From an archaeon (GTDB taxonomy: Archaea; Asgardarchaeota; Hermodarchaeia; Hermodarchaeales; Hermodarchaeaceae): a stretch of 46,751 bases of DNA. How positions within the stretch are numbered: the stretch's first letter is position 1; each line of letters begins with the position of its first letter. Under the pieces are notes generated by a model that saw only the letters and a program-made list of their open reading frames with translations, had not been told where the DNA came from and did not search any database. The DNA lies in NCBI GenBank assembly GCA_016550425.1, contig JABXGS010000151.1, forward strand, positions 1-46,751, written 5' to 3'. This document shows positions 6,862-15,348 of the stretch, in pieces. A program made the translations under genes and the position numbers.

Positions 6862-7833
6862 TTAGTCTCTTTCTAGTCGTTTGAAGAGCTTTTCGAAGTA
6901 ATCATCTATGGGACTGTGAAATATTCGTGAAGGATATCCATAGATTGCATTCGCTGAAATCGCTTCAGGCGTCTTACGAATAGTCTCAATGATTTCACTG
7001 GCTTCGCGCATATGCTCAACCACGAACACAGAAAAAATCACCGGCTCAAAGGCTGATGCATACGCATACCAAAATTTCACCGGAAAGTTCTCCTTGAGAA
7101 TATCCACAATCTTTGAACGGGGTTGGGCTCCCTCTTCATGGCGAATTATAATTACAAATGCGGTATGTCCCCCAGCATTCAAATTCCAACGCAAACTTAG
7201 TTGAAAGCATACCTCTTCTGGTCGCTTCCCCCCTCTGGACGGGTGATTCAAATAGATATTGGACTCTGAACCATTTTCACCAATTAACGCATCAATGATT
7301 TTCCGAATACGGCGGGGCGTAAGGCGCGTTTCATTAGAAATATCACTAATTGACATCCGCGGCTCTTTATGCAAACATCGAAGCACCTTCACGTCAGATA
7401 CAGACAACTCGCAGCGCTTCCCAGGATCCGCAAGAATCGTATGAAATTCCACCGACTCAACACCAGGAGTTGAACGCAAGAATGTACCAATTTCCTCAAG
7501 CCCTGAAGAGCCAGGGTACCACCCAAAACACAAAATACTACCATCCGTAAGAATACTCGCAGATCCCACTAACCGATGTGTCCCAATAACATCAAGAAAC
7601 TGATCAGAAGGAATTGGATCTTCAGTGCGTAATAAGGCAACCCAATCATCCATCTCCAACATTGCCCTCATAGGAAGTAATAACCCACCCCGAATTACTC
7701 CACTTTCTTTGAGTTTCTCAATTCGCTTCTTAACAGCATTCACTGAAAGATCCATTTTCTTAGCAATAGCCTGATATGAAGCACGATAGTTTGTCGATAG
7801 CTCGAAAATGATGTTCTTGTCCACGGCGTCCAT
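6862..7833 (-). CDS. Double Lrp/AsnC-family transcription regulator, paralogue 2
   Basis: The order is HTH1 (residues 1-48, MDAVDKN, then LSVNAVKKRIEKLKESG), RAM-like domain (50-135, TDGSILCFGWYPG), HTH2 (144-186, MSISDISNETRLTPRRIRK) and a second RAM-like domain (about 205-315, NLNAGGHTAFV, then FWYAYASAFEPVIF). Its length is about twice that of a normal Lrp. ATG at 7833 has a GGTGG ribosome-binding site and matches the MDLIDK start of paralogue 4; an in-frame GTG lies at 7842. It converges with the decarboxylase-like gene. Its promoter shares a 16-nt motif with the next paralogue (8066-9034), its closest relative here. Confidence 0.9.
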   Translation of the reverse strand: MDAVDKNIIFELSTNYRASYQAIAKKMDLSVNAVKKRIEKLKESGVIRGGLLLPMRAMLEMDDWVALLRTEDPIPSDQFLDVIGTHRLVGSASILTDGSILCFGWYPGSSGLEEIGTFLRSTPGVESVEFHTILADPGKRCELSVSDVKVLRCLHKEPRMSISDISNETRLTPRRIRKIIDALIGENGSESNIYLNHPSRGGKRPEEVCFQLSLRWNLNAGGHTAFVIIIRHEEGAQPRSKIVDILKENFPVKFWYAYASAFEPVIFSVFVVEHMREASEIIETIRKTPEAISANAIYGYPSRIFHSPIDDYFEKLFKRLERD

Positions 7834-7918
7834 TGCCACCACTTAATGCCTTTTTGCAGCTAGCAGGATAGTAGCTTGAAGACTGTATTGTCTTAACAAA
7901 ACCACCCAATGCTGTCTC

Positions 7919-7934
7919 AAAGGTCCGAATCCAC
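7919..7934 (-). promoter_or_regulatory. Shared 16-nt motif near the predicted transcript start of double-Lrp paralogue 2
   Basis: GTGGATTCGGACCTTT (minus strand) is identical to the block at 9117-9132 upstream of the next paralogue, while the surrounding sequence differs. A TATA-like TTTTATGC lies about 22 nt upstream on the minus strand (7953-7960), which puts the motif at the likely transcript start. The start codon is about 85 nt further on, as for the other copy. Autoregulation or a shared operator is plausible but unproven. Confidence 0.55.
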
Positions 7935-8065
7935 TTACACCACTATTTTAAAGCATAAAATTTGTTCGGCTCACCTAAAAGGACCCCCTAACTACTGATG
8001 ACATCAGTATCAAATTAGACGTAAAGCAAAATGAAGGGAAAGCGATTAGGTTGTGAAAACCCTAA

Positions 8066-9034
8066 TTAGTCGTCGATCTGCTTGAAAAGTTCTTCAAAAT
8101 AGTCATCAATAGGACTTCGATATCGTTTAGTTGGATAACCAAAAATCGTATTTGCAGTAATCGCTTCAGGGATTTTCCGAATCGTATTTGCAATGTTTGT
8201 AGCGTCTCGTAAGTGTTCAACGACAAAAATACAAAAAATCACAGGCTCAAACGCCGAGGCATATGCATACCAAAAATCCATTGGATACTGTTCTTTTAAC
8301 ATTCTAACAATCTTAGACTGTGACACACTCCCCTCTTCGTGTCGAATCATCATAATGAATGCCGTATATCCACCAGCATTCAAATCCCAGTGAATTGAAA
8401 CCTTAAAACTAACCTCTTCAGGACGAGAACCACCCCTCGGCTCCCACTCCAAGTATAGAGCCGGTTCGGAGCCGTTTTCACCTATTAATTCGTGTATGCT
8501 CATTCGAATCCGGCGAGGACTAAGGCCAGTTTTTTTAGAAATATCTATAATAGAAATTCGAGGCTCTTCGTAGAGACATCTCAGGACTTTCAAGTCAGCA
8601 GTTGATAATTCACAACGTTTCCCTGGCACAGAGAGAAGTGTATGAAAATCTACAGAGTCCACTTCAGGTATCTGCCGTAAAAACGATCCAATATCTCGAA
8701 GACCATATGCTCCTGAGTAACTCCCATGGCACAAAATACTTCCATCTGTAAGAATACTTGCGGCAGTCATCAATGGATGTTTTCCCAATGTGTCAAGAAA
8801 ATTACTTGAAGGGGTGGGGTTTTTAGTATGCAAAATGGCTATCCAATCTTCCATCCCCAACATTGCATTCATTGGAAGTAATAAACCTCCCCGAATTATT
8901 CCACTCTCCTTTAGTTTCTCAATACGTTTCTTGACAGCATTCACAGAAAGATTTAGTTTCTTGGCAATCGTCTGATATGAAGCACGATAATTGACGGAAA
9001 GCTCGAACACAATGTTCTTGTCAACCAGATCCAT
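8066..9034 (-). CDS. Double Lrp/AsnC-family transcription regulator, paralogue 3
   Basis: This protein has the same four-domain order as the neighbouring regulator at 6862 and closely similar sequence along its whole length. Examples are LSVNAVKKRIEKLKESG in HTH1, TGLSPRRIR in HTH2 and WDLNAGGYTAF, FWYAYASAFEPVIF in the last domain. This suggests a recent tandem duplication. The ATG at 9034 aligns with the other starts; an in-frame GTG lies at 9043. The leader of about 85-100 nt carries the shared 16-nt motif at its start. The gene lies downstream of, and on the same strand as, the C25 protease gene. Confidence 0.9.
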   Translation of the reverse strand: MDLVDKNIVFELSVNYRASYQTIAKKLNLSVNAVKKRIEKLKESGIIRGGLLLPMNAMLGMEDWIAILHTKNPTPSSNFLDTLGKHPLMTAASILTDGSILCHGSYSGAYGLRDIGSFLRQIPEVDSVDFHTLLSVPGKRCELSTADLKVLRCLYEEPRISIIDISKKTGLSPRRIRMSIHELIGENGSEPALYLEWEPRGGSRPEEVSFKVSIHWDLNAGGYTAFIMMIRHEEGSVSQSKIVRMLKEQYPMDFWYAYASAFEPVIFCIFVVEHLRDATNIANTIRKIPEAITANTIFGYPTKRYRSPIDDYFEELFKQIDD

Positions 9035-9116
9035 AACAATCACGTTAAGGTATATGTTGAGGTCATATGGAGAACTTAAATCACTAATTTACTCCATTCT
9101 GCTTGTAGAACGCCCT

Positions 9117-9132
9117 AAAGGTCCGAATCCAC
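9117..9132 (-). promoter_or_regulatory. Shared 16-nt motif near the predicted transcript start of double-Lrp paralogue 3
   Basis: The minus-strand sequence GTGGATTCGGACCTTT is identical to 7919-7934. A good TATA box, TATTTATA, lies on the minus strand at 9152-9159, about 23 nt before it. The motif therefore sits at or just after the transcript start. No equal block was found upstream of the other two paralogues. Confidence 0.55.
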
Positions 9133-9200
9133 ACTCTGTGGTCTTCACGACTATAAATAGAGTATGGCACATTTGTTTTCTTTCCACTTATTGAAAAATC

Positions 9201-12200
9201 CTAATTTTCATCACTTTCTCGAAAGCGCTTCTTAAAAACGAATACGATGATAATACTGATAATCACTAAAACAATTAGCGGGAGGATTAGGTGCCATGGT
9301 ATCACTAATTGAGGCGGTCTTTTCGTTAGACAAATACTGACTCCCCCTGTGATATATTGTTCGATAAAGGCGTTTATTGTGAAATTGTGCATATCACCTT
9401 CTCTAACATCGTCTGGGATAACGAAACTGATTATGATATTAGTTGATTCACTTGGTCCTAGTTGTGAATCTGAAATATGATCAACTGATGCTGTCCACAA
9501 AGCACCTAATATGTTATCTTGAGTCAATTGGATAAACATATGGCTTTCTCTGGAAGTTGGGTTGAAGACTGGCAATTCGATGCCGATGCGGTCCGGAGTG
9601 AAGAGTGCTAAGGTGTTTTCAACACCCCAATCATTGTAAGGATTGCTATCTTCAGGATGTGATACTGCTACTCGAATACAAATCATGTCTTCAACAGTTG
9701 GCACAAAGACCATTACAGCCATCGACTGACCCCAAGGCAGGACATCAATTGTGTCATTTCCTATCGCATGCCAAGTCACTTGGCCAATTCCCCATCTAGA
9801 CCAGTTGAAGAACACTTTGACGTTATTTGCATGAATTGGTCCTGCGTTGTGTATATCAGCATGAATAGTATAGATAGAACCAATTTGTAAGTTTCCTGAT
9901 GTAACTACATTTCCCTGATCATCTTTCACCTCTATCGAAGGATTATCCCAACAGGGATTCTCATTGGCAGATGATCCTTTAGGATTCAAATGCCATGTTT
10001 CTTCATTCCATTGACAATAGGTATACAAATCTGGAGCTTCAAAATACGGTGAGTAATAGGAAACGCCGGCACGGACTGTGAAAATAATCGGAGGATCAAT
10101 ACTTATAACTTGGATTTCACGGAGCCAAAAATTCAGTGGTTCTGTTTGTTCACTTGGAATTGTATAGGTGAATTCAACTCTCCCATCCACAGGTACCTGA
10201 CCACTTCCCTCTTCTTCCCATGGGTTTCCTATGAAGAGATGGACCATATTAGCACTTGTAAATTTTGTTCCAGTGATAGTAATCGTGGTTTCTCCAGCCC
10301 CAGAGGCTCGACTTAACTGAACTCCTCCACCACTGGTAACGAAAATTACTGTGGTATATGGAAGATGGTTCTTAGCTGTCACGGTCAAATTCATAGATCC
10401 ACTTGTTATGGGATTAACTGAAAAATACGCATAACCTCTAGAATCCGTGAAATTCACTGCATATAACTCTCCGCCTTTTTGAAGACAGACTCTTGCTGAA
10501 CCAATAGGAAATCCGCTCCGAGTCACTTGGACAACAAAGCGTTGCTCTCCCTCCATGCCAATATGTGTTGGATAATAAACCTCCAGATCCTCAGGCTCTT
10601 GCGTCCATAATGGCATCTCTGGATCTCCAAAAAGGTGGTAGAGTTCAAATGTATTTACAGAACACAATTCTTCACCCAAATATCCCCATTGTTCCATAAC
10701 TAGCATCTTGCTATAGTGGATGATCTGTCCCAAATTATTCAAACCACCTGTGGCGATATTTCCATCATAATCAGCCCAAATTGCATCAGCAATTCCCTCC
10801 AGCATTAACGCGCTCACGGGTGCCTGAACGGGCCGTGAAGCCCCAAGTGCTGCAACAGCACCACCGCCAGCCTTTCTGGTAATCTCTTCGGAGAAGGATT
10901 CGTAATTTGCTGGACTATAATCGTAGGCTTCATCAAACCAGCCTGTATTACAATCTAAACTCAGAACTACGGGTAGTTTGTCTCCGTTTGTCAACAGGTG
11001 AAACTGGTCTGTTACAAAGGGTGGATACTGCCAACCATCAAATGGACCAAAAGTGCCATTCGATTGACGGTAAAAATTCCGCGATTCTCCATGGCCAAGA
11101 TTGAATAGCAAAAACGATCCAAGGTTGATTGTATCGATGACATTCTGTGCTTGTGTAAAATGATGGAACCAATCATGGCCTGCTAAACTTGAATCAAGGG
11201 GTGTTCCATCTTCATAGGTTGAGGGAGTAATGGCAAAGGGGTCCAAGTTGTACGCTCCTGCAACATAGAAATAGTCCACATCATAAGGATTCGAACGTGA
11301 GGTTACATACTCTCGAAACTTTTCAGCAGTTTGAGTTAGACGAAATGCAGGATCTTCTTGTCCATTATTATCTCTATCTTGGAAGTATGCGCTAGCGCAG
11401 ATTCTGTTATAAAAATTACCCGTTGGATCAGTTACGCCATTCTGTTCGTATTGAAGAATTTTATTGACAAAGGTTTCAGCTTGAGTATCAGAGTCAACGG
11501 AAAGTCGCCCATGCAGCATTTCCGGGAGATAATCGGGTCCATCGAGCTGAAAGTATCCTAAGTCCGTTGGACTCAATATAAGATACTGTGGATGAATTGT
11601 CATATAATGTGGAGGAATATGTGCTTCATCTCCAACAAGGAGGGCATAAGTTGGTACTAAATCCCAGCTATTGTATGCCCACTGAATGTATTCTGAAACT
11701 GCACTCCTAATAGTATCTGGATCAGACGTTACTACCCAGTTTAACTCATTAAAAACCCCAGTAATCGAAATGAGTTTTGTCGTTATGCCTTTCTGAATCT
11801 TCCAGTTTGCTAATGGTCTAACTTTCTCGACAAAATCATCATGGGAAATAATAAGATACTCGCATCCGCTCGTGGGCATCTGTTTTGACGGTGGGAGAAT
11901 TGTCCAAATCGGAGGAATCCAAGGAGTAGTATTCTGTAATGTTGAGAGTCCGCTGTAAAATCCATGAGGATAATTCAGAAGATAATTCTCTAATATTCCC
12001 TCAAAAGCCGAGCTCTGAAGCCGAGAACTTATTGGTTCAATTGCTGCTGGTCGGGCAAATCGTACAGCCACTTTGATCTTTGAAAATACTCGACAAATAT
12101 GTCTATCTGGGTTAAATTGGAGTGGAGCTAAGTGCAATGTGATTATTCGATGGCCACGGATTACAATGGGATTCGCTGCTAGACTTCCTTCAATCCAAGT

Positions 12201-12800
12201 CAGTGAGGTTGGATAAAACGAATTCTGGTTATAGACTGTTGTGTTAATGAAGAATCTTGGGTACGTTATTGATGGAGTAGGATAAACTAACTCTTGCCTA
12301 GGTGCAATATGGTAATCCGATAAATCCTGATATTCTGAATCGAGAAGTTCGACTGAAACATCAATGTCATAAGGAACTTCTAGCATCTTTGTCAGAACAG
12401 GGATGTTCGGATTACCAACATCGGCGGTTGACTCTGCTGAAATGATTTCAAGTCTGTCATACACAGTATGATTTAATATAATGTCATCTCGCCACATTCC
12501 TGGGCACTCTAGTAAGACTACTAATCGGATCGTATCTGACGAAAGAAGTGTTATCTCTGGCTCTCCCCCGATTTCTGCTTCAGAATGAAATTGTACCCAA
12601 GAACCACCCTGAATAGGCAAAGCTCGCTTAGAGGTAGATAAATGTGCGGAAGCTAGTGGTTCTGTACAAAATTCCGCGTCTTTCGGAGTACTATAGGGAT
12701 AGTCTTCAAGAAGCAATGGTGAATATGGTGGCATTAGGATTGAAGGGCAAATTAAAATGATAATAAATACGTAACTTAAGCCCAAAGGAAATCTACTCAT
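9201..12800 (-). CDS. Secreted gingipain-like cysteine protease (peptidase family C25), membrane anchored
   Basis: This protein of 1199 residues starts with a signal peptide (LSYVFIIILICPSIL) and ends with a TM segment and a basic tail (FKKRFRES). A C25-type catalytic core spans roughly 310-680. YLIISHDDF and ALLVGDEAHIPP come first, then FNLGHGES with likely catalytic His570, and VVLSLDCNTG with likely nucleophile Cys617. Ig-like/beta-sandwich regions follow. The N-terminal 300 residues look like a propeptide or beta domain. It is predicted to act outside the cell in protein degradation or surface processing. A strong GAGGGAG ribosome-binding site precedes the ATG. C25 homologues are known in several archaea, including Asgard lineages. 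Confidence 0.9.
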   Translation of the reverse strand: MSRFPLGLSYVFIIILICPSILMPPYSPLLLEDYPYSTPKDAEFCTEPLASAHLSTSKRALPIQGGSWVQFHSEAEIGGEPEITLLSSDTIRLVVLLECPGMWRDDIILNHTVYDRLEIISAESTADVGNPNIPVLTKMLEVPYDIDVSVELLDSEYQDLSDYHIAPRQELVYPTPSITYPRFFINTTVYNQNSFYPTSLTWIEGSLAANPIVIRGHRIITLHLAPLQFNPDRHICRVFSKIKVAVRFARPAAIEPISSRLQSSAFEGILENYLLNYPHGFYSGLSTLQNTTPWIPPIWTILPPSKQMPTSGCEYLIISHDDFVEKVRPLANWKIQKGITTKLISITGVFNELNWVVTSDPDTIRSAVSEYIQWAYNSWDLVPTYALLVGDEAHIPPHYMTIHPQYLILSPTDLGYFQLDGPDYLPEMLHGRLSVDSDTQAETFVNKILQYEQNGVTDPTGNFYNRICASAYFQDRDNNGQEDPAFRLTQTAEKFREYVTSRSNPYDVDYFYVAGAYNLDPFAITPSTYEDGTPLDSSLAGHDWFHHFTQAQNVIDTINLGSFLLFNLGHGESRNFYRQSNGTFGPFDGWQYPPFVTDQFHLLTNGDKLPVVLSLDCNTGWFDEAYDYSPANYESFSEEITRKAGGGAVAALGASRPVQAPVSALMLEGIADAIWADYDGNIATGGLNNLGQIIHYSKMLVMEQWGYLGEELCSVNTFELYHLFGDPEMPLWTQEPEDLEVYYPTHIGMEGEQRFVVQVTRSGFPIGSARVCLQKGGELYAVNFTDSRGYAYFSVNPITSGSMNLTVTAKNHLPYTTVIFVTSGGGVQLSRASGAGETTITITGTKFTSANMVHLFIGNPWEEEGSGQVPVDGRVEFTYTIPSEQTEPLNFWLREIQVISIDPPIIFTVRAGVSYYSPYFEAPDLYTYCQWNEETWHLNPKGSSANENPCWDNPSIEVKDDQGNVVTSGNLQIGSIYTIHADIHNAGPIHANNVKVFFNWSRWGIGQVTWHAIGNDTIDVLPWGQSMAVMVFVPTVEDMICIRVAVSHPEDSNPYNDWGVENTLALFTPDRIGIELPVFNPTSRESHMFIQLTQDNILGALWTASVDHISDSQLGPSESTNIIISFVIPDDVREGDMHNFTINAFIEQYITGGVSICLTKRPPQLVIPWHLILPLIVLVIISIIIVFVFKKRFRESDEN

Positions 12801-12953
12801 GATTCTCCCTCAAGGTCTAAATTCAAATCCTGATATTGGTAATCTTTATTCTATTTATTTTCATATGGGAAAACTCACTATCTTCGCTTCTCTGGATTCA
12901 AAGGCAATTTTAGTTTGAAAAAACCTCGAACCTATTGAAAAAAAGGAGGGAGA

Positions 12954-12972
12954 GGGAGTTGATAAAACTCCC
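12954..12972 (-). terminator. Hairpin terminator for the small ORF at 13015
   Basis: GGGAGTT and AACTCCC form a perfect 7-bp stem with a 5-nt loop. On the minus strand it is followed by a pyrimidine-rich stretch ending in a run of eight T. It lies about 45 nt after the stop of the small minus-strand ORF at 13015-13143. Confidence 0.55.
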
Positions 12973-13014
12973 GTGGTTCCCTATATGACTAATTCGAATC
13001 AGAATCCCGAATAC

Positions 13015-13143
13015 CTAATCCTTCCTGACTTTATAGATTTCAATGATTAAGATAATAATCACGAGAATCAGGATAGTCGTCATTATGGGAAATCCGGGGT
13101 CTTGAACAATCAGCCAAGGATTGTTTAACCACGTTGATGACAG
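13015..13143 (-). CDS. Very small single-TM protein with apparent non-ATG start (CTG), or truncated gene end
   Basis: The frame reads SSTWLNNPWLIV, then a single TM segment (ILILVIIILII) and EIYKVRKD, then stop. It has no ATG, GTG or TTG start before the TM region; the first ATG is at 13083, at the membrane segment. However, a TATA box (TTATAA, 13180-13185) lies about 24 nt before GGAGGG (13151-13156), and 7 nt after that comes an in-frame CTG. A terminator follows the stop. The same layout occurs at 17366. The alternative is that this is the leftover C-terminal anchor of a lost surface protein. Confidence 0.4.
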   Translation of the reverse strand: MSSTWLNNPWLIVQDPGFPIMTTILILVIIILIIEIYKVRKD

Positions 13144-13146
13144 GGT

Positions 13147-13517
13147 TTAACCCTCCGACTGCTAAACCTCTCTAATCCCTTATAAGCCTTAACACATTAG
13201 ATTCTGAAATTCAAGATAAGCGACTTTTTTTCCTGCAATTGCCTAAAGAAGAAGCAGTATTCACATTTTATTAAACTGCTCCAAAAAGAAGATGGTTAGT
13301 ACTTTTGAACCTCTTAGATTAATCAAATGGAAATTAATAGCAGATAGATTCTTTTTTTGAACCCCCTATCGCAAAAAAAGGAGTTTTTCCTTAAGTAGCT
13401 TCGATTTTTTTGCATGATTTAATTCCCATTGATTGATATGTAAAATCAACCTTTAATGGCATGAAACGCCCGAACGGGTCTTCGGGTGAATTCAACGAAA
13501 TTGGATGGAGAACAAAA
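13147..13517. promoter_or_regulatory. AT-rich intergenic stretch with divergent promoters and leader hairpins
   Basis: The left end carries the minus-strand TATA box (13180-13185) and GGAGGG for the small ORF at 13015. The rest is AT-rich with several T/A runs and no supported gene. Just before the gene at 13518, CGCCCGAA (13467-13474) pairs with TTCGGGTG (13481-13488) around a 6-nt loop, with one G-U pair. This may be a leader hairpin. Confidence 0.4.
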
Positions 13518-13862
13518 ATGGCTTTCCCTAATAATCAGAAACCAAATGGTTCCAAACCTGTTACTTTACAGAATGCGACCCGAAAAGCACAGGATTCTCG
13601 CTTAAGACTTTATCAAATTTTCAGTATCCTGAAGAATAAAGGGTGTCGGCTTTTTGATCTGGGTGGAACACTCGCCGCGCTTTTCACAATAGTTGATATG
13701 TGTTTCGTTTGGTATAATGCGTTCTTCTGTGGGGTGGCCACTTCTAGTATCTATGGTTCTACCTCTGTAGGGGATTTCATTATTGTTTTACAAATTGAAC
13801 TTATGGTTATCGCTCCTTTTGCTATTCTGTGGATTCTGGCCAAATTCCGTGGCTGGATCTAA
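13518..13862 (+). CDS. Small membrane protein with two TM segments (hypothetical)
   Basis: The frame is open from an ATG at 13461, but ATG at 13518 has GGATGGAG 5-12 nt upstream and is preferred, giving 114 residues. The N-terminal 45 residues are polar and basic. Two hydrophobic segments follow (about 50-75, including GTLAALFTIVDMCFVWYNAFF, and about 85-108, including ELMVIAPFAILWILA), with a short loop between them. No family is recognised. It lies 184 nt upstream of tiny ORF copy 3 on the same strand; whether they share a transcript is unclear, because the shared element at 13976 lies between them. Confidence 0.6.
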   Translation: MAFPNNQKPNGSKPVTLQNATRKAQDSRLRLYQIFSILKNKGCRLFDLGGTLAALFTIVDMCFVWYNAFFCGVATSSIYGSTSVGDFIIVLQIELMVIAPFAILWILAKFRGWI

Positions 13863-13975
13863 CAACTACAAGATACCTCTATTCATATTCTGAAGCAGTA
13901 TTTTTCGAACTTTACACTACATTGTGCAAAATGAGGCATTAATACTGCTCATTTTGCTTGTTCTTGCACTCATTG

Positions 13976-14004
13976 GCTCCCATCGATTCATATCTAATTT
14001 TCCG
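13976..14004 (+). promoter_or_regulatory. Conserved upstream element, copy 3 (tiny-ORF family)
   Basis: GCTCCCATCGATTC is followed by ATATC and AATTTTC. It matches copy 2 at 24 of 29 positions and copy 1 at 20 of 22. The end of the 11-nt core is 61 nt before the ATG at 14047, exactly as for copy 2. It lies about 10 kb away from the other two copies. Confidence 0.65.
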
Positions 14005-14046
14005 TATCCCTGTTTCGTTAAACACAACCTTGGAGGTACACGCAAC

Positions 14047-14190
14047 ATGAAGAAGAAAACCGCTCGGAAACTTCATCATCACGCTCACGTCGCTCGCATG
14101 ACCTGTGCAGAGCGATTATTTGCTGGATGTCGAACCAATCCCCGAGCAGGTCCACGTCTCGAACAGGCACTTCCGCTTATGATTCGCTGA
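14047..14190 (+). CDS. Tiny basic protein, ERxxxGxxNP family, copy 3 (47 aa)
   Basis: This ORF encodes 47 residues beginning MKKKTARKLHHHAHVARM. The family core AERLFAGCRTNP follows, with GPRLE after it, and the protein ends in MIR. GGAGGT lies 8 nt upstream of the ATG. It diverges more than copies 1 and 2, but keeps Glu-Arg, Gly-Cys-Arg, Asn-Pro and Pro-Arg. The frame is open upstream to a GTG at 13924, which would add a hydrophobic stretch (ALILLILLVLALIG). That longer form would place the shared element inside the gene and is not favoured, but it cannot be excluded. The gene converges with double-Lrp paralogue 4. Function unknown. Confidence 0.72.
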   Translation: MKKKTARKLHHHAHVARMTCAERLFAGCRTNPRAGPRLEQALPLMIR

Positions 14191-14232
14191 GGATGGGTGG
14201 AAACCGGACCTGAGGTTCGACAAACGGCGTGT

Positions 14233-14276
14233 CGGGCCTCTGGGGCACCGGTGGACAACCAGGGCCCGGCTTTCCT
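14233..14276 (+). terminator. GC-rich hairpin and T-rich tail after tiny ORF copy 3
   Basis: CGGGCCTCTGG (14233-14243) pairs with CCAGGGCCCG (14259-14268) over 10 bp with a single T bulge. It is followed by GCTTTCCTCTT. Just upstream, CGACA and TGTCG form a smaller hairpin. The ending CCCGGCTTT matches that of the structured RNAs after copies 1 and 2, although this one is much shorter. Confidence 0.6.
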
Positions 14277-14382
14277 CTTACACAATTGTAAACCCCATAT
14301 ACCTTGAAGCCAGGGACAGAGCTCTAATTACTAGGCACTTCATATTCGGAAATTACAATTACCACTCCAAAATACATTAGTA

Positions 14383-15348
14383 CTAATCAATATTCTCGAA
14401 AATTCCTTCAAAATAATCATCAACCTGACTACGAAAAACCTTCGTAGGATACCCGAAAATCGGATACACCTCAACTGCTTGAGGAATCTGCTCTACTGTT
14501 TTTACAATTTCTATCGAATCCCTCATGTGCTCAACCAAGAACACACAGAATATCACGGGTTCAAATGCAGAAGCATAGGCATACCAAAACTCGAAAGAAT
14601 AATTATCTGTCAGAATATCAGTAATTTTTTTCCTTTCTTCCACACCTTCCTTGTGTCGAATCTGAATCATAAAGGCAGTATAACCACCCGCATTTAGGTT
14701 CCAATGAACTCTCACTAAGAAACTAACATCATTCGGATGAGTTTTTCCTTGAGATTTCCAATTAATATAATAGATCGGTTCGACTCCGTTTTCTCCAATT
14801 AATTTTTGCAGAATATTCCGAACTCGTCTTGAATTTATACCTGTTTTTTCAGTAATTTTGCTAATCGGGATTCGGGGGGCTTCCCGAAGACATCGAAGTA
14901 CCTTTACATCGTTCTTCGCCAAATCAGTCTTCTTTCCTTGTGGTGCTAGAATTGTATGAAATTCCACAGATTTGACACCTTGAACTTGGCGGAGAAAAGC
15001 CCCTATCTCCTGAAGATCTTGTGCTCCGCCATAGAACCCGAAACAGAGGATGCTTCCATCTGTCAGAAGGCTTCCCGATTGAACTAGTACGTGAGACCCA
15101 ATTTTTTCTAGACTGTCATCTGAAGCTGTAGCTTCATCCATTCGTAATAATGCCAGCCAATCTTCAGTTCCTTTCATCACTGGCATTGGAACTAAAACTC
15201 CACCGCGGATTATCCCAACATTTTTTAACTTCTCAAATCGTTTTTTAACAGCATTGACAGATAAATTGAGTTTTTCTGCGATAGCTTGGTACGAGGCGCG
15301 ATAACTAATCAGAAGCTCGAAAATAATTTGTTTGTCGATGAGGTCCAT
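14383..15348 (-). CDS. Double Lrp/AsnC-family transcription regulator, paralogue 4
   Basis: This 321-residue protein has the same HTH-RAM-HTH-RAM layout. HTH1 begins MDLIDKQIIFELLISYRASY and continues LSVNAVKKRFEKLKN. HTH2 contains PISKITEKTGINSRRVRN. The last domain has WNLNAGGYTAF and FWYAYASAFEPVIF. The ATG start is clear, with GGAGA about 6 nt upstream, and it fixes the start for the other paralogues. It converges with tiny ORF copy 3, with 190 nt between the stop codons. The shared 16-nt motif of paralogues 2 and 3 is not evident in its upstream region. Confidence 0.9.
   Translation of the reverse strand: MDLIDKQIIFELLISYRASYQAIAEKLNLSVNAVKKRFEKLKNVGIIRGGVLVPMPVMKGTEDWLALLRMDEATASDDSLEKIGSHVLVQSGSLLTDGSILCFGFYGGAQDLQEIGAFLRQVQGVKSVEFHTILAPQGKKTDLAKNDVKVLRCLREAPRIPISKITEKTGINSRRVRNILQKLIGENGVEPIYYINWKSQGKTHPNDVSFLVRVHWNLNAGGYTAFMIQIRHKEGVEERKKITDILTDNYSFEFWYAYASAFEPVIFCVFLVEHMRDSIEIVKTVEQIPQAVEVYPIFGYPTKVFRSQVDDYFEGIFENID

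Noticed and set aside
7919..7934. Sequence like a tRNA T-arm (GGTCCGAATCC), also at 9117-9132
   Set aside because: The invariant TTC of the T-loop is absent and no acceptor or anticodon stem could be placed around it.
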